This document shows, piece after piece, positions 1-5,248 of a DNA stretch of 5,248 bases (its first letter is position 1; every line of letters begins with the position of its first letter). The notes under the pieces were generated by a model that was not told the origin of the DNA, did not search any database, and saw nothing but the letters and a program-made list of their open reading frames with translations. The DNA comes from Actinomycetota bacterium (GTDB taxonomy: Bacteria; Actinomycetota; Thermoleophilia; Gaiellales; Gaiellaceae), in NCBI GenBank assembly GCA_019236545.1, contig JAFAIV010000221.1, positions 1 to 5,248 on the forward strand, read 5' to 3'. Both the position numbers and the translations under genes were made by a program.

Positions 1-734
1 TCGCGGCCGCGCGCACGCGCTCGGAGCACAAGGGCGACGTCTACGTCGTCAACGGCCAGAAGGTCTGGTCGTCGTTCGCGCACATCGCCGACTTCTGCAT
101 CCTCGTCACGCAGCAGTTCCCGGAGCAGCCGCGCTACCGAAACCTCACGTACTTGATCGTCGACATGCGCGCGCCCGGCGTCGAGGTGCGGCCGCTACGG
201 CAGATCACCGGCGAGGCGGAGTTCAACGAGATCTTCTTCACGGACGTCGAGGTGCCGGTCGAGAATCGGCTCGGCGACGAGGGCGACGGCTGGAACGTCG
301 CGATGACGACGCTTCTGCACGAGCGCGGCACGCTCGGCTTCGCGCTGACCGCGACCCTCGACGCGGGCGTGACGCGCCTCCTCGCGGACGCGCGCGAGCG
401 CGTGAACGGGAACGACCAGCTGCGCGAGCGCGTCGCGACCGAGTGGATCGAGCTGCAGGCGCTCCGCTACACGAACTACCGCTCGCTCGGCACCTACCAG
501 CGCACTGGCATCCCCGGCCCGGAGGGCTCGGGCGTGAAGCTGCGCTGGTCGGAGGCGAACCAGCGGATGACGAAGCTGGCCAAGGAGATCCGCGGCGCCG
601 AGGGGATCCTCGACGACGGCTGGTGGCAGCACCAGCAGCTGCGCAGCCGCGGCAACACCATCGAGGCCGGCACCTCCGAGGTGCTCCGCAACATCGTCGC
701 CGAGCGCGTCCTCGGCCTGCCCAGGAGCCGGTGA
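1..734 (+). CDS. Acyl-CoA dehydrogenase, large (catalytic) subunit, 5'-truncated by window
   Basis: FAD-dependent acyl-CoA dehydrogenase, which makes the alpha,beta double bond of an acyl-CoA in the cytoplasm. About 243 residues are visible (first whole codon at base 3); the N-terminal helical domain lies upstream. The middle beta-domain is clear: VNGQKVWSS near visible residues 17-25, ADFCILVTQ, VDMRAPGVEVRPL and FNEIFFTDVEVP. The C-terminal helical domain ends with TIEAGTSEVLRNIVAERVLG. A glutamate in LLHERGTLG (codon 321-323) sits where isovaleryl-CoA dehydrogenase carries its catalytic base. The medium-chain position (YEGT) is Ala here, in EAGTSE. The usual RxxFG and QxxGGxG cofactor motifs of the C-terminal domain are absent, as in subunits of mycobacterial heterotetrameric FadE pairs. 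Its TGA overlaps the next gene's ATG by one base, so the two products probably form a complex. The family call is firm; the substrate is unknown. Confidence 0.93.
   Translation, partial: AAARTRSEHKGDVYVVNGQKVWSSFAHIADFCILVTQQFPEQPRYRNLTYLIVDMRAPGVEVRPLRQITGEAEFNEIFFTDVEVPVENRLGDEGDGWNVAMTTLLHERGTLGFALTATLDAGVTRLLADARERVNGNDQLRERVATEWIELQALRYTNYRSLGTYQRTGIPGPEGSGVKLRWSEANQRMTKLAKEIRGAEGILDDGWWQHQQLRSRGNTIEAGTSEVLRNIVAERVLGLPRSR
723..727 (+). promoter_or_regulatory. Shine-Dalgarno for the second dehydrogenase gene
   Basis: AGGAG lies six bases before the ATG at 734 and inside the last codons of the upstream gene. It supports ATG 734 as the start, rather than the in-frame GTG at 731 or earlier codons. 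The same stretch encodes the upstream protein's C-terminus. Confidence 0.7.
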
Positions 735-1507
735 TGGACTTCGCGCTGAACGAGATCCAGCAGGAGCTCAAGGACCAGGCCCGCGCGTGGCTCTCCGAGC
801 GCTACCCGCTCGACCGCGACTGGGACGCGCCGCAGAACGACCGCTGGAACGAGCTCGCCGAGCTCGGCTGGCTCGACGTCGCCGAGGCCGACCTCGGCTT
901 CGTCGAGGAGGCGCTGCTGCTCGAGGAGACCGGCTACGCGCTCTACCCGGGCCCGTTCCTCGCGCACGTCACCGGCCAAACCGACGTCTTCGGCCCCGGC
1001 GGCGAGCTGACCACCGTCGACCCGACCCGCCCGCTGCGGCGGCTGCCGAACGGCTCGTCCGAGACGCCGCGCGTCCGTGCCGCCATGGCCGCGGAGGCCG
1101 TCGGGATCGCGCAGCGCGCGCTCGACCTCGGCGTCGTGCACGCCTCGACGCGGCAGCAGTTCGGGAAGCCGATCGGGACCTACCAGGCCGTCTCGCACCA
1201 GCTCGCCGACACGTACACCGACGTCGAACTCTCGCGCTCGCTCGCCTACTGGGCGGCGTGGTGCGTAGCCGAGGACGACCCGCAGGCGGGCGTCGCGGCG
1301 GCGGCGGCGAAGGCGTTCGCAACCGAGGCGGCGGTGCGGGCGTGCGAGCGCTCGATCCAGGTGCACGGCGGCACCGGCTTCACCTGGGAGCACCCGCTGC
1401 ACCGCTTCTACAAGCGGGCGCTGTGGCTGGAGGGATTCGGCCTGCGGCCGGCGCAGTTGCGGGCCGAGGTCGCCGACGCCATCCTTGGCGTCGCAGTCGG
1501 CGTCTGA
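734..1507 (+). CDS. Short acyl-CoA dehydrogenase-like subunit lacking most of the middle domain
   Basis: 257-aa member of the acyl-CoA dehydrogenase superfamily, against roughly 340-400 aa for most relatives. Residues 1-77 are the N-terminal helical domain (MDFALNEIQQELKDQAR start; GFVEEALLLEETGYAL). Residues about 78-113 are all that remains of the FAD/substrate-binding beta-domain, ending in TTVDPTRPLRRL, which resembles the end of that domain. Residues 114-257 are the C-terminal helical bundle with R140-QQFG-144 and QVHGGTGFTWEH at 209-220, the motifs that contact FAD across a dimer interface. The catalytic Glu positions known in the family are not Glu here. The preceding gene has the opposite pattern, which suggests an alpha2beta2 enzyme with shared FAD sites, as known for FadE28-FadE29 and FadE26-FadE27. 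The start is set by ATG with AGGAG six bases upstream and a TGATG junction. The frame is uninterrupted, so a simple frameshift does not explain the short length. Confidence 0.88.
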   Translation: MDFALNEIQQELKDQARAWLSERYPLDRDWDAPQNDRWNELAELGWLDVAEADLGFVEEALLLEETGYALYPGPFLAHVTGQTDVFGPGGELTTVDPTRPLRRLPNGSSETPRVRAAMAAEAVGIAQRALDLGVVHASTRQQFGKPIGTYQAVSHQLADTYTDVELSRSLAYWAAWCVAEDDPQAGVAAAAAKAFATEAAVRACERSIQVHGGTGFTWEHPLHRFYKRALWLEGFGLRPAQLRAEVADAILGVAVGV

Positions 1508-1522
1508 CACTCGACTCGAGAG

Positions 1523-1527
1523 GGAGG
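1523..1527 (+). promoter_or_regulatory. Strong Shine-Dalgarno for the acyl-CoA ligase
   Basis: GGAGG (within AGGGAGGG at 1521-1528) lies eight bases before GTG 1536, in the only intergenic gap of the window (1508-1535). It decides the ligase start: the TTG at 1485 would overlap the previous gene by 23 bases and has no comparable site. No convincing -10/-35 promoter is visible in these 28 bases. Confidence 0.75.
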
Positions 1528-1535
1528 GCTCGTTC

Positions 1536-3137
1536 GTGGACGGCCTGATGATGGACTTCCCGCTGACCCTGCCGACGGTGCTCCGCCGGTCGGAGCGGTT
1601 CTTCGGCGACGGCGAGATCGTCACCCGGCTCCCCGACAAGGGCTTCCACCGCACGACCTACCGCGAGACGATGCGGCGCGCGCGGCAGCTCGCGGTCGCG
1701 CTGAAGCAAGCAGGCCTCGAGCGCGGCGACCGCGTCGCCACGCTGTGCTGGAACCACCACCAACACCACGAGGCGTACTTCGGCATCCCCTGTGGGGGCT
1801 TCGTCCTCCACACGCTCAACCTGCGCCTGCACCCGAACGACCTCGCCTACATCGCCGACCACGCCGGCGACCGCGCCGTGATCGTCGACCGTTCCCTGCT
1901 GCCGCTGCTCGAGACCTTCCGCGACCGGACGAAGATCGAGCACGTCTGGGTCGTCGAGGACTCGTACGAGGAGCTGCTCGCGACGGCGAACCCCGACGAC
2001 TGGCGCGAGCCCGACCTCGACGAGAACGAAGCCGCGGCGATGTGCTACACGAGCGGCACGACCGGGATGCCGAAGGGCGTCGTCTACTCGCACCGGTCGA
2101 CCGTCCTGCACGCGCTCGGCGTCGCCGCGAACGAGCCGCTCGGCCTCGGCGTCTCCCTCAACGACGCGGTCATGCCGGTCGTGCCGATGTTCCACGCGAA
2201 CGCCTGGGGCTACCCGTACCTCGCGACGATGCAGGGCGCGAAGCTCGTCTACCCAGGCCCGCACCTCGACCCCGAGACACTGCTCGAGAACATGGTCGTC
2301 GAGAAGGTCGGCTGGGCCGCGGGCGTCCCGACGATCTGGATGGGCATCCTCCGCCTGCTCGACGAGAACCCGGGAAAGTGGGACCTCTCGGCGATGAAGG
2401 CGATGCTCGTCGGCGGCTCGGCGGTGCCGCGCGCGATGATCGAGGGCTACGAGAAGCGGCACGGCCTGAAGATCGTCCAGGGCTGGGGCATGACCGAGAC
2501 CTCCCCGGTCGCCTCGACCGCCGCTCTCCCCTACGAGCTGGCGGTGGCCGACGAGGAGACGCGCTGGGACTTCCAGGCGATGGCCGGCATCCCGCTCCCG
2601 TTCGTCGAGATCCGCGCCCGCGTCGGCGACCAGGAGATCCCCTGGGACGGCGAGGCGATGGGCGAGCTCGAGGTGCGCGGCCCCTGGGTCGCCAAGAGCT
2701 ACTTCGCCGCGCCCGACTCCGCCGACCGCTGGACCGACGACGGCTGGTTCCGCACCGGCGACATCGTCTCGATCCACCCCAAGGGCTTCATCCAGATCAA
2801 GGACCGCTCCAAGGACGTGATCAAGTCCGGCGGCGAGTGGATCTCCTCCGTCGACCTCGAGAACGCGCTCATGGCCCATCCGGCCGTGGCCGAGGCGGCC
2901 GTGATCGCCATCCCGGACGAGAAGTGGGCCGAGCGGCCGCTGGCGGCTGTCGTCCTCAAGGAGGGCGCATCGGCGAACGCGGACGACCTGCGCGAGTTCC
3001 TCGCGCCGCAGTTCGCCAAGTGGTGGCTGCCCGACCGGTTCGAGTTCGTCGACGAGATCCCGAAGACGAGCGTCGGCAAGTTCCGCAAGACCGCCCTGCG
3101 CGAGCAGTTCGCCGCCGAGCCAGCCCGCACGGCTTGA
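1536..3137 (+). CDS. Fatty-acid/acyl-CoA ligase (AMP-forming, FadD/AlkK-like)
   Basis: 533-aa adenylate-forming ligase, full length for the family. It converts a carboxylic acid, ATP and CoA to acyl-CoA, AMP and PPi through an acyl-adenylate. Motifs in order: P-loop TSGTTGMPKG at 172-181; VPMFHANAWG before the acyl pocket; GWGMTET at 316-322 (ATP/AMP binding); WFRTGD with Asp409 (ribose contact); DRSKD from 423 and KSGGEWISS from 430 (hinge and CoA-binding region); and PKTSVGKFRK with Lys515 as the likely catalytic lysine. All key residues are present. The overall pattern is like medium-chain ligases such as AlkK rather than long-chain E. coli FadD, but chain length cannot be fixed by eye. 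GTG is chosen because of the Shine-Dalgarno eight bases upstream and because the resulting N-terminus (DGLMMDFPLTLPTVLRR) is typical. ATG 1548 or 1551 are weaker alternatives. It feeds acyl-CoA to the dehydrogenase pair upstream. The TGA overlaps the next start by four bases. Confidence 0.93.
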   Translation: MDGLMMDFPLTLPTVLRRSERFFGDGEIVTRLPDKGFHRTTYRETMRRARQLAVALKQAGLERGDRVATLCWNHHQHHEAYFGIPCGGFVLHTLNLRLHPNDLAYIADHAGDRAVIVDRSLLPLLETFRDRTKIEHVWVVEDSYEELLATANPDDWREPDLDENEAAAMCYTSGTTGMPKGVVYSHRSTVLHALGVAANEPLGLGVSLNDAVMPVVPMFHANAWGYPYLATMQGAKLVYPGPHLDPETLLENMVVEKVGWAAGVPTIWMGILRLLDENPGKWDLSAMKAMLVGGSAVPRAMIEGYEKRHGLKIVQGWGMTETSPVASTAALPYELAVADEETRWDFQAMAGIPLPFVEIRARVGDQEIPWDGEAMGELEVRGPWVAKSYFAAPDSADRWTDDGWFRTGDIVSIHPKGFIQIKDRSKDVIKSGGEWISSVDLENALMAHPAVAEAAVIAIPDEKWAERPLAAVVLKEGASANADDLREFLAPQFAKWWLPDRFEFVDEIPKTSVGKFRKTALREQFAAEPARTA

Positions 3138-4045
3138 AAGCGGCGGTCCTGCCGGCCGTCGACGCGGCCTTCGAGCTGCGCGACGTCCCGGATCCGGTGC
3201 CCGCCGACGGACAGGCGCTCGTCCGCGTGCGCGCGGCCGGGATCAACTTCCTCGATGTCCTGATCCGCCGCGGCCGCTATCCGCAACCCCCGGAGCTGCC
3301 TGCGATCCTCGGCTCCGAAGTGGCAGGCGAGCTCGAGGACGGGACGCGCGTGGCCGCCCTCACCGGCGGGCAGGGGTTCGCCGAGCTCGTCGCGGTCGAC
3401 CGCGCATCGGTCGTGCCGCTGCCGGACGACGCGACCTTCGCCGAGGGCGCGGGCTTCCTCCTCACGTTCCTGACGGCGTGGGTTCCGCTCACCCGCCAGG
3501 TGCGGCTCCGCGAGGGCGCGCGCGTGCTCGTGCACGCGGCCGCGGGCGGCGTGGGCACGGCGGCGATCCAGTGCGCCCGGGCGCTCGACGCCGAGGTCGT
3601 GGCCGCCGCCGGCTCCGAGGAGAAGCTCGTGCTCTGCCGCGAGCTCGGCGCGGCCGAGGCGTACACCTACGACGCGATCCCGGACGACCTCCGCGTCGAC
3701 GTCGTCGTCGACCCGGTCGGCGGCGACCTGTTCGCGCAGGCGATCGGGCGGCTGCGGCCGCTCGGGACGGTGATCGCGATCGGCTTCGGCGGCGGCCTCT
3801 GGGAGGACGTGCAGCCGGCGAACCTCGTCGGCCGCAACGTCGGCGTCCAGGGCGTCTACATCGGGCGGCTGATGCGACACGCGCCCGAGGTGATCCGGGA
3901 GGCGCTCGGCGAGCTGCTCGAGCTGTGGGAGGCCGGCGCGATCCGGCCTGTCGTCGGCCGGGAGCTGCCGCTGGAGGAGATCGAGGCCGCGCTCGACCTG
4001 GTCGAGTCGCGCCGCAGCGTCGGCAAGGTCGTGCTCGTCCCGTGA
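3134..4045 (+). CDS. Zinc-free MDR oxidoreductase, NADPH:quinone oxidoreductase-like
   Basis: 303-aa medium-chain dehydrogenase/reductase, probably NADPH-dependent. The N-terminal GroES-like domain carries GINFLDVLIRRGRY at 36-49, the quinone-oxidoreductase signature, followed by LPAILGSEVAG. The Rossmann domain has HAAAGGVGTAA at 134-144 for nucleotide binding, then VVDPVGG and a typical end (RRSVGKVVLVP). Where zinc alcohol dehydrogenases have GHE there is GSE, and the catalytic-zinc cysteine is missing, so a zinc alcohol dehydrogenase is excluded. The start is TTG at 3134 within TTGA, giving MKAAVLP, the standard beginning of this family; no clear Shine-Dalgarno is seen, so translational coupling to the ligase is likely. 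It is somewhat short (usually about 320-330): the segment between SEVAGELE and DGTRVAAL lacks the usual loop. In an acyl-CoA operon it may reduce an enoyl or dienoyl intermediate, but that role is inference. Confidence 0.9.
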   Translation: MKAAVLPAVDAAFELRDVPDPVPADGQALVRVRAAGINFLDVLIRRGRYPQPPELPAILGSEVAGELEDGTRVAALTGGQGFAELVAVDRASVVPLPDDATFAEGAGFLLTFLTAWVPLTRQVRLREGARVLVHAAAGGVGTAAIQCARALDAEVVAAAGSEEKLVLCRELGAAEAYTYDAIPDDLRVDVVVDPVGGDLFAQAIGRLRPLGTVIAIGFGGGLWEDVQPANLVGRNVGVQGVYIGRLMRHAPEVIREALGELLELWEAGAIRPVVGRELPLEEIEAALDLVESRRSVGKVVLVP

Positions 4046-4671
4046 GGGCGCTCGTGACCGGCGGCCGCGGCGGGATCGGGAGCGCGATCTGCGCCCTCCT
4101 CGACGACCCACTCGTCCTCGACCTGCCGGAGTTCGACGTCGCCTCGCCGGACGCGTGGGCCGCAATCGAGGGCGAGTTCGACGCGGCCTTCCTCAACGCG
4201 GGCATCGGGATCGGCCACCCCGACCCGGGCGAGCTGCCCGTCGCCGAGTGGGAGCGGATCCGCGGCGCGAACCTCGACGGCGTCGTCCACGGCACGCGCG
4301 AGTGCGCGGCGCGACTGATGCCGAACGGGGGCTCGATCGTCTGCACCGCCTCGCTCGCCGGCCTCGTCGGGATGCCGTTCGACCCGAGCTACACCGCGAC
4401 GAAGCACGCCGTCGTCGGCTGGGTGCGCGCCGCCGCGCCCGGGCTCGCCGCGCGCGGGATCCGGATCAACGCGATGTGCCCCGGGTTCACGGACACGCCG
4501 ATCGTCGAGGACGAGCTCCGCGGCACGCTCCCGGCGCCGCTGATGGAGCCCTCCTTCGTCGCCGAGGCGGCGCTCCGGATCGCGAACGACGAGGAGAGCG
4601 GCCGCGCGTGGGTCGTCCAGCCGAACAACGTCGTGCCGTTCCGCTTCCCCGGCGTCCCGGGGCCGCGATGA
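4042..4671 (+). CDS. Compact short-chain dehydrogenase/reductase (SDR)
   Basis: 209-aa classical-type SDR, NAD(P)-dependent alcohol/ketone oxidoreductase, cytoplasmic. Visible motifs: TGGRGGIG at 6-13 (dinucleotide binding), LNAG at 51-54, Asn77 in GANLDG, Ser104 in TASLAG, and Tyr117/Lys121 in YTATK, so the catalytic Asn-Ser-Tyr-Lys set is complete. PGFTDTP at 147-153 is the usual post-catalytic loop. Asp27 at the end of the second strand (LVLDLP) suggests NAD(H) preference. The protein is about 40 residues shorter than a typical SDR: the helix normally found between the second and third strands is nearly missing (LDLPEFDV). The start is GTG at 4042 inside GTGA, overlapping the MDR gene by four bases, with only a weak AAGG upstream. 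In this operon it may act as a 3-hydroxyacyl-CoA dehydrogenase or on another hydroxylated intermediate; the substrate cannot be told. Confidence 0.9.
   Translation: MRALVTGGRGGIGSAICALLDDPLVLDLPEFDVASPDAWAAIEGEFDAAFLNAGIGIGHPDPGELPVAEWERIRGANLDGVVHGTRECAARLMPNGGSIVCTASLAGLVGMPFDPSYTATKHAVVGWVRAAAPGLAARGIRINAMCPGFTDTPIVEDELRGTLPAPLMEPSFVAEAALRIANDEESGRAWVVQPNNVVPFRFPGVPGPR
4647..4662 (+). promoter_or_regulatory. Small hairpin just before the thioesterase start
   Basis: CCCCGG (4647-4652), a four-base loop CGTC, and CCGGGG (4657-4662) form a perfect six-pair stem ending five bases before ATG 4668. It sits where a Shine-Dalgarno would be and is within the SDR coding end. No U-rich tract follows, so it is not a terminator. 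It could hold the start closed unless ribosomes arrive from upstream, but in DNA this GC-rich such stems also arise by chance. Confidence 0.3.
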
Positions 4672-5096
4672 CGAAGGTCCGCCCGCGCCGTCCCTGGGGC
4701 GAGCAGCCACCGGCCGCGCCGCACATCTGGCTGACGCTCGGCTACCGCGGCATCGAGCAGGGCGACGGCCGCTCCGTGATCGAGTGGGACGCGACGCCGG
4801 ACTTCTGCTTCCACGGGCCGAACGGCCCGATCGTCCACGGTGGGATGGTGACGACGCTGCTCGACACGGCGATGGGCGGCGCGTGCTGGTCGCTGATGGG
4901 CGAGGGCGAGGACTTCCTCACCGCCGACCTCCGCGCTGAGTTCATGGCGTCCGCGCGGCCTGGCACCCTGCGGGCCGAAGGCATGGTCGTCCGCCGCAAC
5001 CGCCGCATCGCGTTCTGCGCCGCCGAGCTCTTCCAGGACGGGGAGCTGATCGCGAGCGCGCGCTGCACCCAGATCGTCCGCCGCGCCTCGTCCTGA
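4668..5096 (+). CDS. PaaI-family hotdog thioesterase
   Basis: 142-aa single-domain hotdog protein, the usual length for PaaI/YbgC-like acyl-CoA thioesterases, which hydrolyse acyl-CoA to free acid and CoA. The diagnostic stretch is IVHGGMVTTLLDTAMGGA (55-72), with the HGG turn at 57-59 and Asp66 on the central helix as the likely catalytic acid. Later strands read TADLRAEFMASARPG and RIAFCAAELFQDGELIASA, typical of the fold. No signal peptide is seen, so it is cytoplasmic, most likely a tetramer as in its family. ATG 4668 overlaps the SDR stop as ATGA; there is no good Shine-Dalgarno, which favours coupled translation. Next to an acyl-CoA ligase it could recycle CoA from stalled or dead-end thioesters, or release a product. 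Another hotdog activity cannot be excluded by eye. Confidence 0.88.
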   Translation: MTKVRPRRPWGEQPPAAPHIWLTLGYRGIEQGDGRSVIEWDATPDFCFHGPNGPIVHGGMVTTLLDTAMGGACWSLMGEGEDFLTADLRAEFMASARPGTLRAEGMVVRRNRRIAFCAAELFQDGELIASARCTQIVRRASS

Positions 5097-5248
5097 GCGG
5101 CCTCTCGGAGCACCAGCGGGGCCGGCTCTACATCGCCCTCGCGGCGATCGCCTGGTCGACCGCGGGGATCCTCCAGCGCGAGCTGCACGTCTCCACGGCG
5201 ACGCAGCTTGCGGGACGCGCGATCTTCGCCGTCCTCGCGCTGCTCGCG
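5093..5248 (+). CDS. EamA/DMT-type transporter, N-terminal part, probable CTG start
   Basis: Only 52 residues fall in the window before it ends. They read as the start of a drug/metabolite transporter family permease: a short basic N-terminus (EHQRGR), a first membrane segment at about residues 12-26 (LYIALAAIAWSTAGI, with the family's conserved Trp), then QREL, and a second segment from about 40 (AGRAIFAVLALLA). The frame is open from 4940 to the end of the window but contains no ATG, GTG or TTG, so the start must be unusual. CTG at 5093 overlaps the thioesterase TGA as CTGA, the same geometry as the three junctions before it, and gives a sensible N-terminus. CTG at 5063 or 5021 would be alternatives with longer, non-family-like leaders. 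No Shine-Dalgarno is visible. The family assignment is by hydrophobic pattern and a short motif only, and the substrate is unknown. Confidence 0.7.
   Translation, partial: MSGLSEHQRGRLYIALAAIAWSTAGILQRELHVSTATQLAGRAIFAVLALLA

Noticed and set aside
734..1507. The short dehydrogenase as a pseudogene or frameshifted gene
   Set aside because: The frame is uninterrupted, both end domains keep conserved motifs, it has a good ribosome-binding site and a clean junction with its neighbour; the missing part is an in-frame internal domain, not a truncation.
1485..1535. TTG at 1485 as the ligase start
   Set aside because: It overlaps the previous gene by 23 bases, adds 17 residues unlike the family N-terminus, and has no Shine-Dalgarno, whereas GTG 1536 has GGAGG eight bases upstream.
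1380..2879. 499-codon open frame on the - strand opposite the ligase
   Set aside because: Its translation is low-complexity (long runs rich in Arg, Ala, Val, Asp, Glu, Leu) with no family motif, and it is antisense to a ligase with every expected motif. High GC removes stop codons from non-coding frames.
1745..3133. Upstream part of the long open frame that contains the MDR gene, as a possible fusion protein
   Set aside because: The region before 3134 is the out-of-frame reading of the ligase and is a run of Arg/Pro/Ala without motifs. The MDR family start (MKAAVL) begins exactly at TTG 3134.
3134..4045. Zinc alcohol dehydrogenase as the identity of the MDR protein
   Set aside because: The catalytic zinc ligands are absent (GSE in place of GHE, no matching Cys) and the quinone-oxidoreductase GINFxD signature is present.
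2699..4165. 488-codon open frame on the - strand across the ligase, MDR and SDR genes
   Set aside because: It is Arg/Ala-rich, has no recognisable domain and spans three real genes; a GC-driven shadow frame. The same applies to the - strand frame at 494-1654 and the + strand frame at 787-1548.
4647..4662. Intrinsic terminator between the SDR and thioesterase genes
   Set aside because: The stem is only six pairs, lies within coding sequence, and is followed by GC-rich bases and a start codon rather than a T-tract.

Overview
This window is a very GC-rich stretch, with G or C in most third codon positions, and it is almost completely coding on the + strand. Every complete gene stops with TGA, start codons are mixed (ATG, GTG, TTG and probably CTG), and genes are packed stop-on-start. 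The base composition and the catabolic gene content fit a high-GC actinobacterium. A Thermoleophilia-like (Solirubrobacterales/Gaiellales) origin is my best guess, but the sequence alone does not prove it.

Layout, left to right: (1) the C-terminal ~243 residues of an acyl-CoA dehydrogenase (1-734), whose start lies upstream of the window; (2) a second, unusually short acyl-CoA dehydrogenase-like subunit of 257 aa (734-1507); (3) a 28-base gap carrying a strong Shine-Dalgarno sequence; (4) a fatty-acid/acyl-CoA ligase of the FadD/AlkK type (1536-3137); (5) a zinc-free quinone-oxidoreductase-like MDR enzyme (3134-4045); (6) a compact short-chain dehydrogenase (4042-4671); (7) a PaaI-type hotdog thioesterase (4668-5096); (8) the first 52 residues of an EamA/DMT-type membrane transporter (5093-5248), cut by the window end. 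There are no RNA genes, mobile elements, CRISPR arrays or terminators that I can support, and no non-coding stretch longer than 28 bases.

The genes look like one operon for activating and oxidising a carboxylic acid as its CoA ester. The ligase makes the acyl-CoA. The two dehydrogenase subunits probably form one heteromeric alpha,beta-dehydrogenase. The MDR and SDR proteins would reduce a double bond or oxidise a hydroxyl on the chain, and the thioesterase would release CoA. Substrate identity cannot be read from the sequence. No enoyl-CoA hydratase or thiolase is present in the window.

The most interesting points are: the second dehydrogenase has lost nearly all of its middle beta-domain but keeps the residues that contact FAD in the partner subunit, while the first has the complementary pattern; the transporter has no ATG, GTG or TTG start available and seems to start with CTG inside a CTGA overlap; and several enzymes in the operon are shortened at loops relative to their families.
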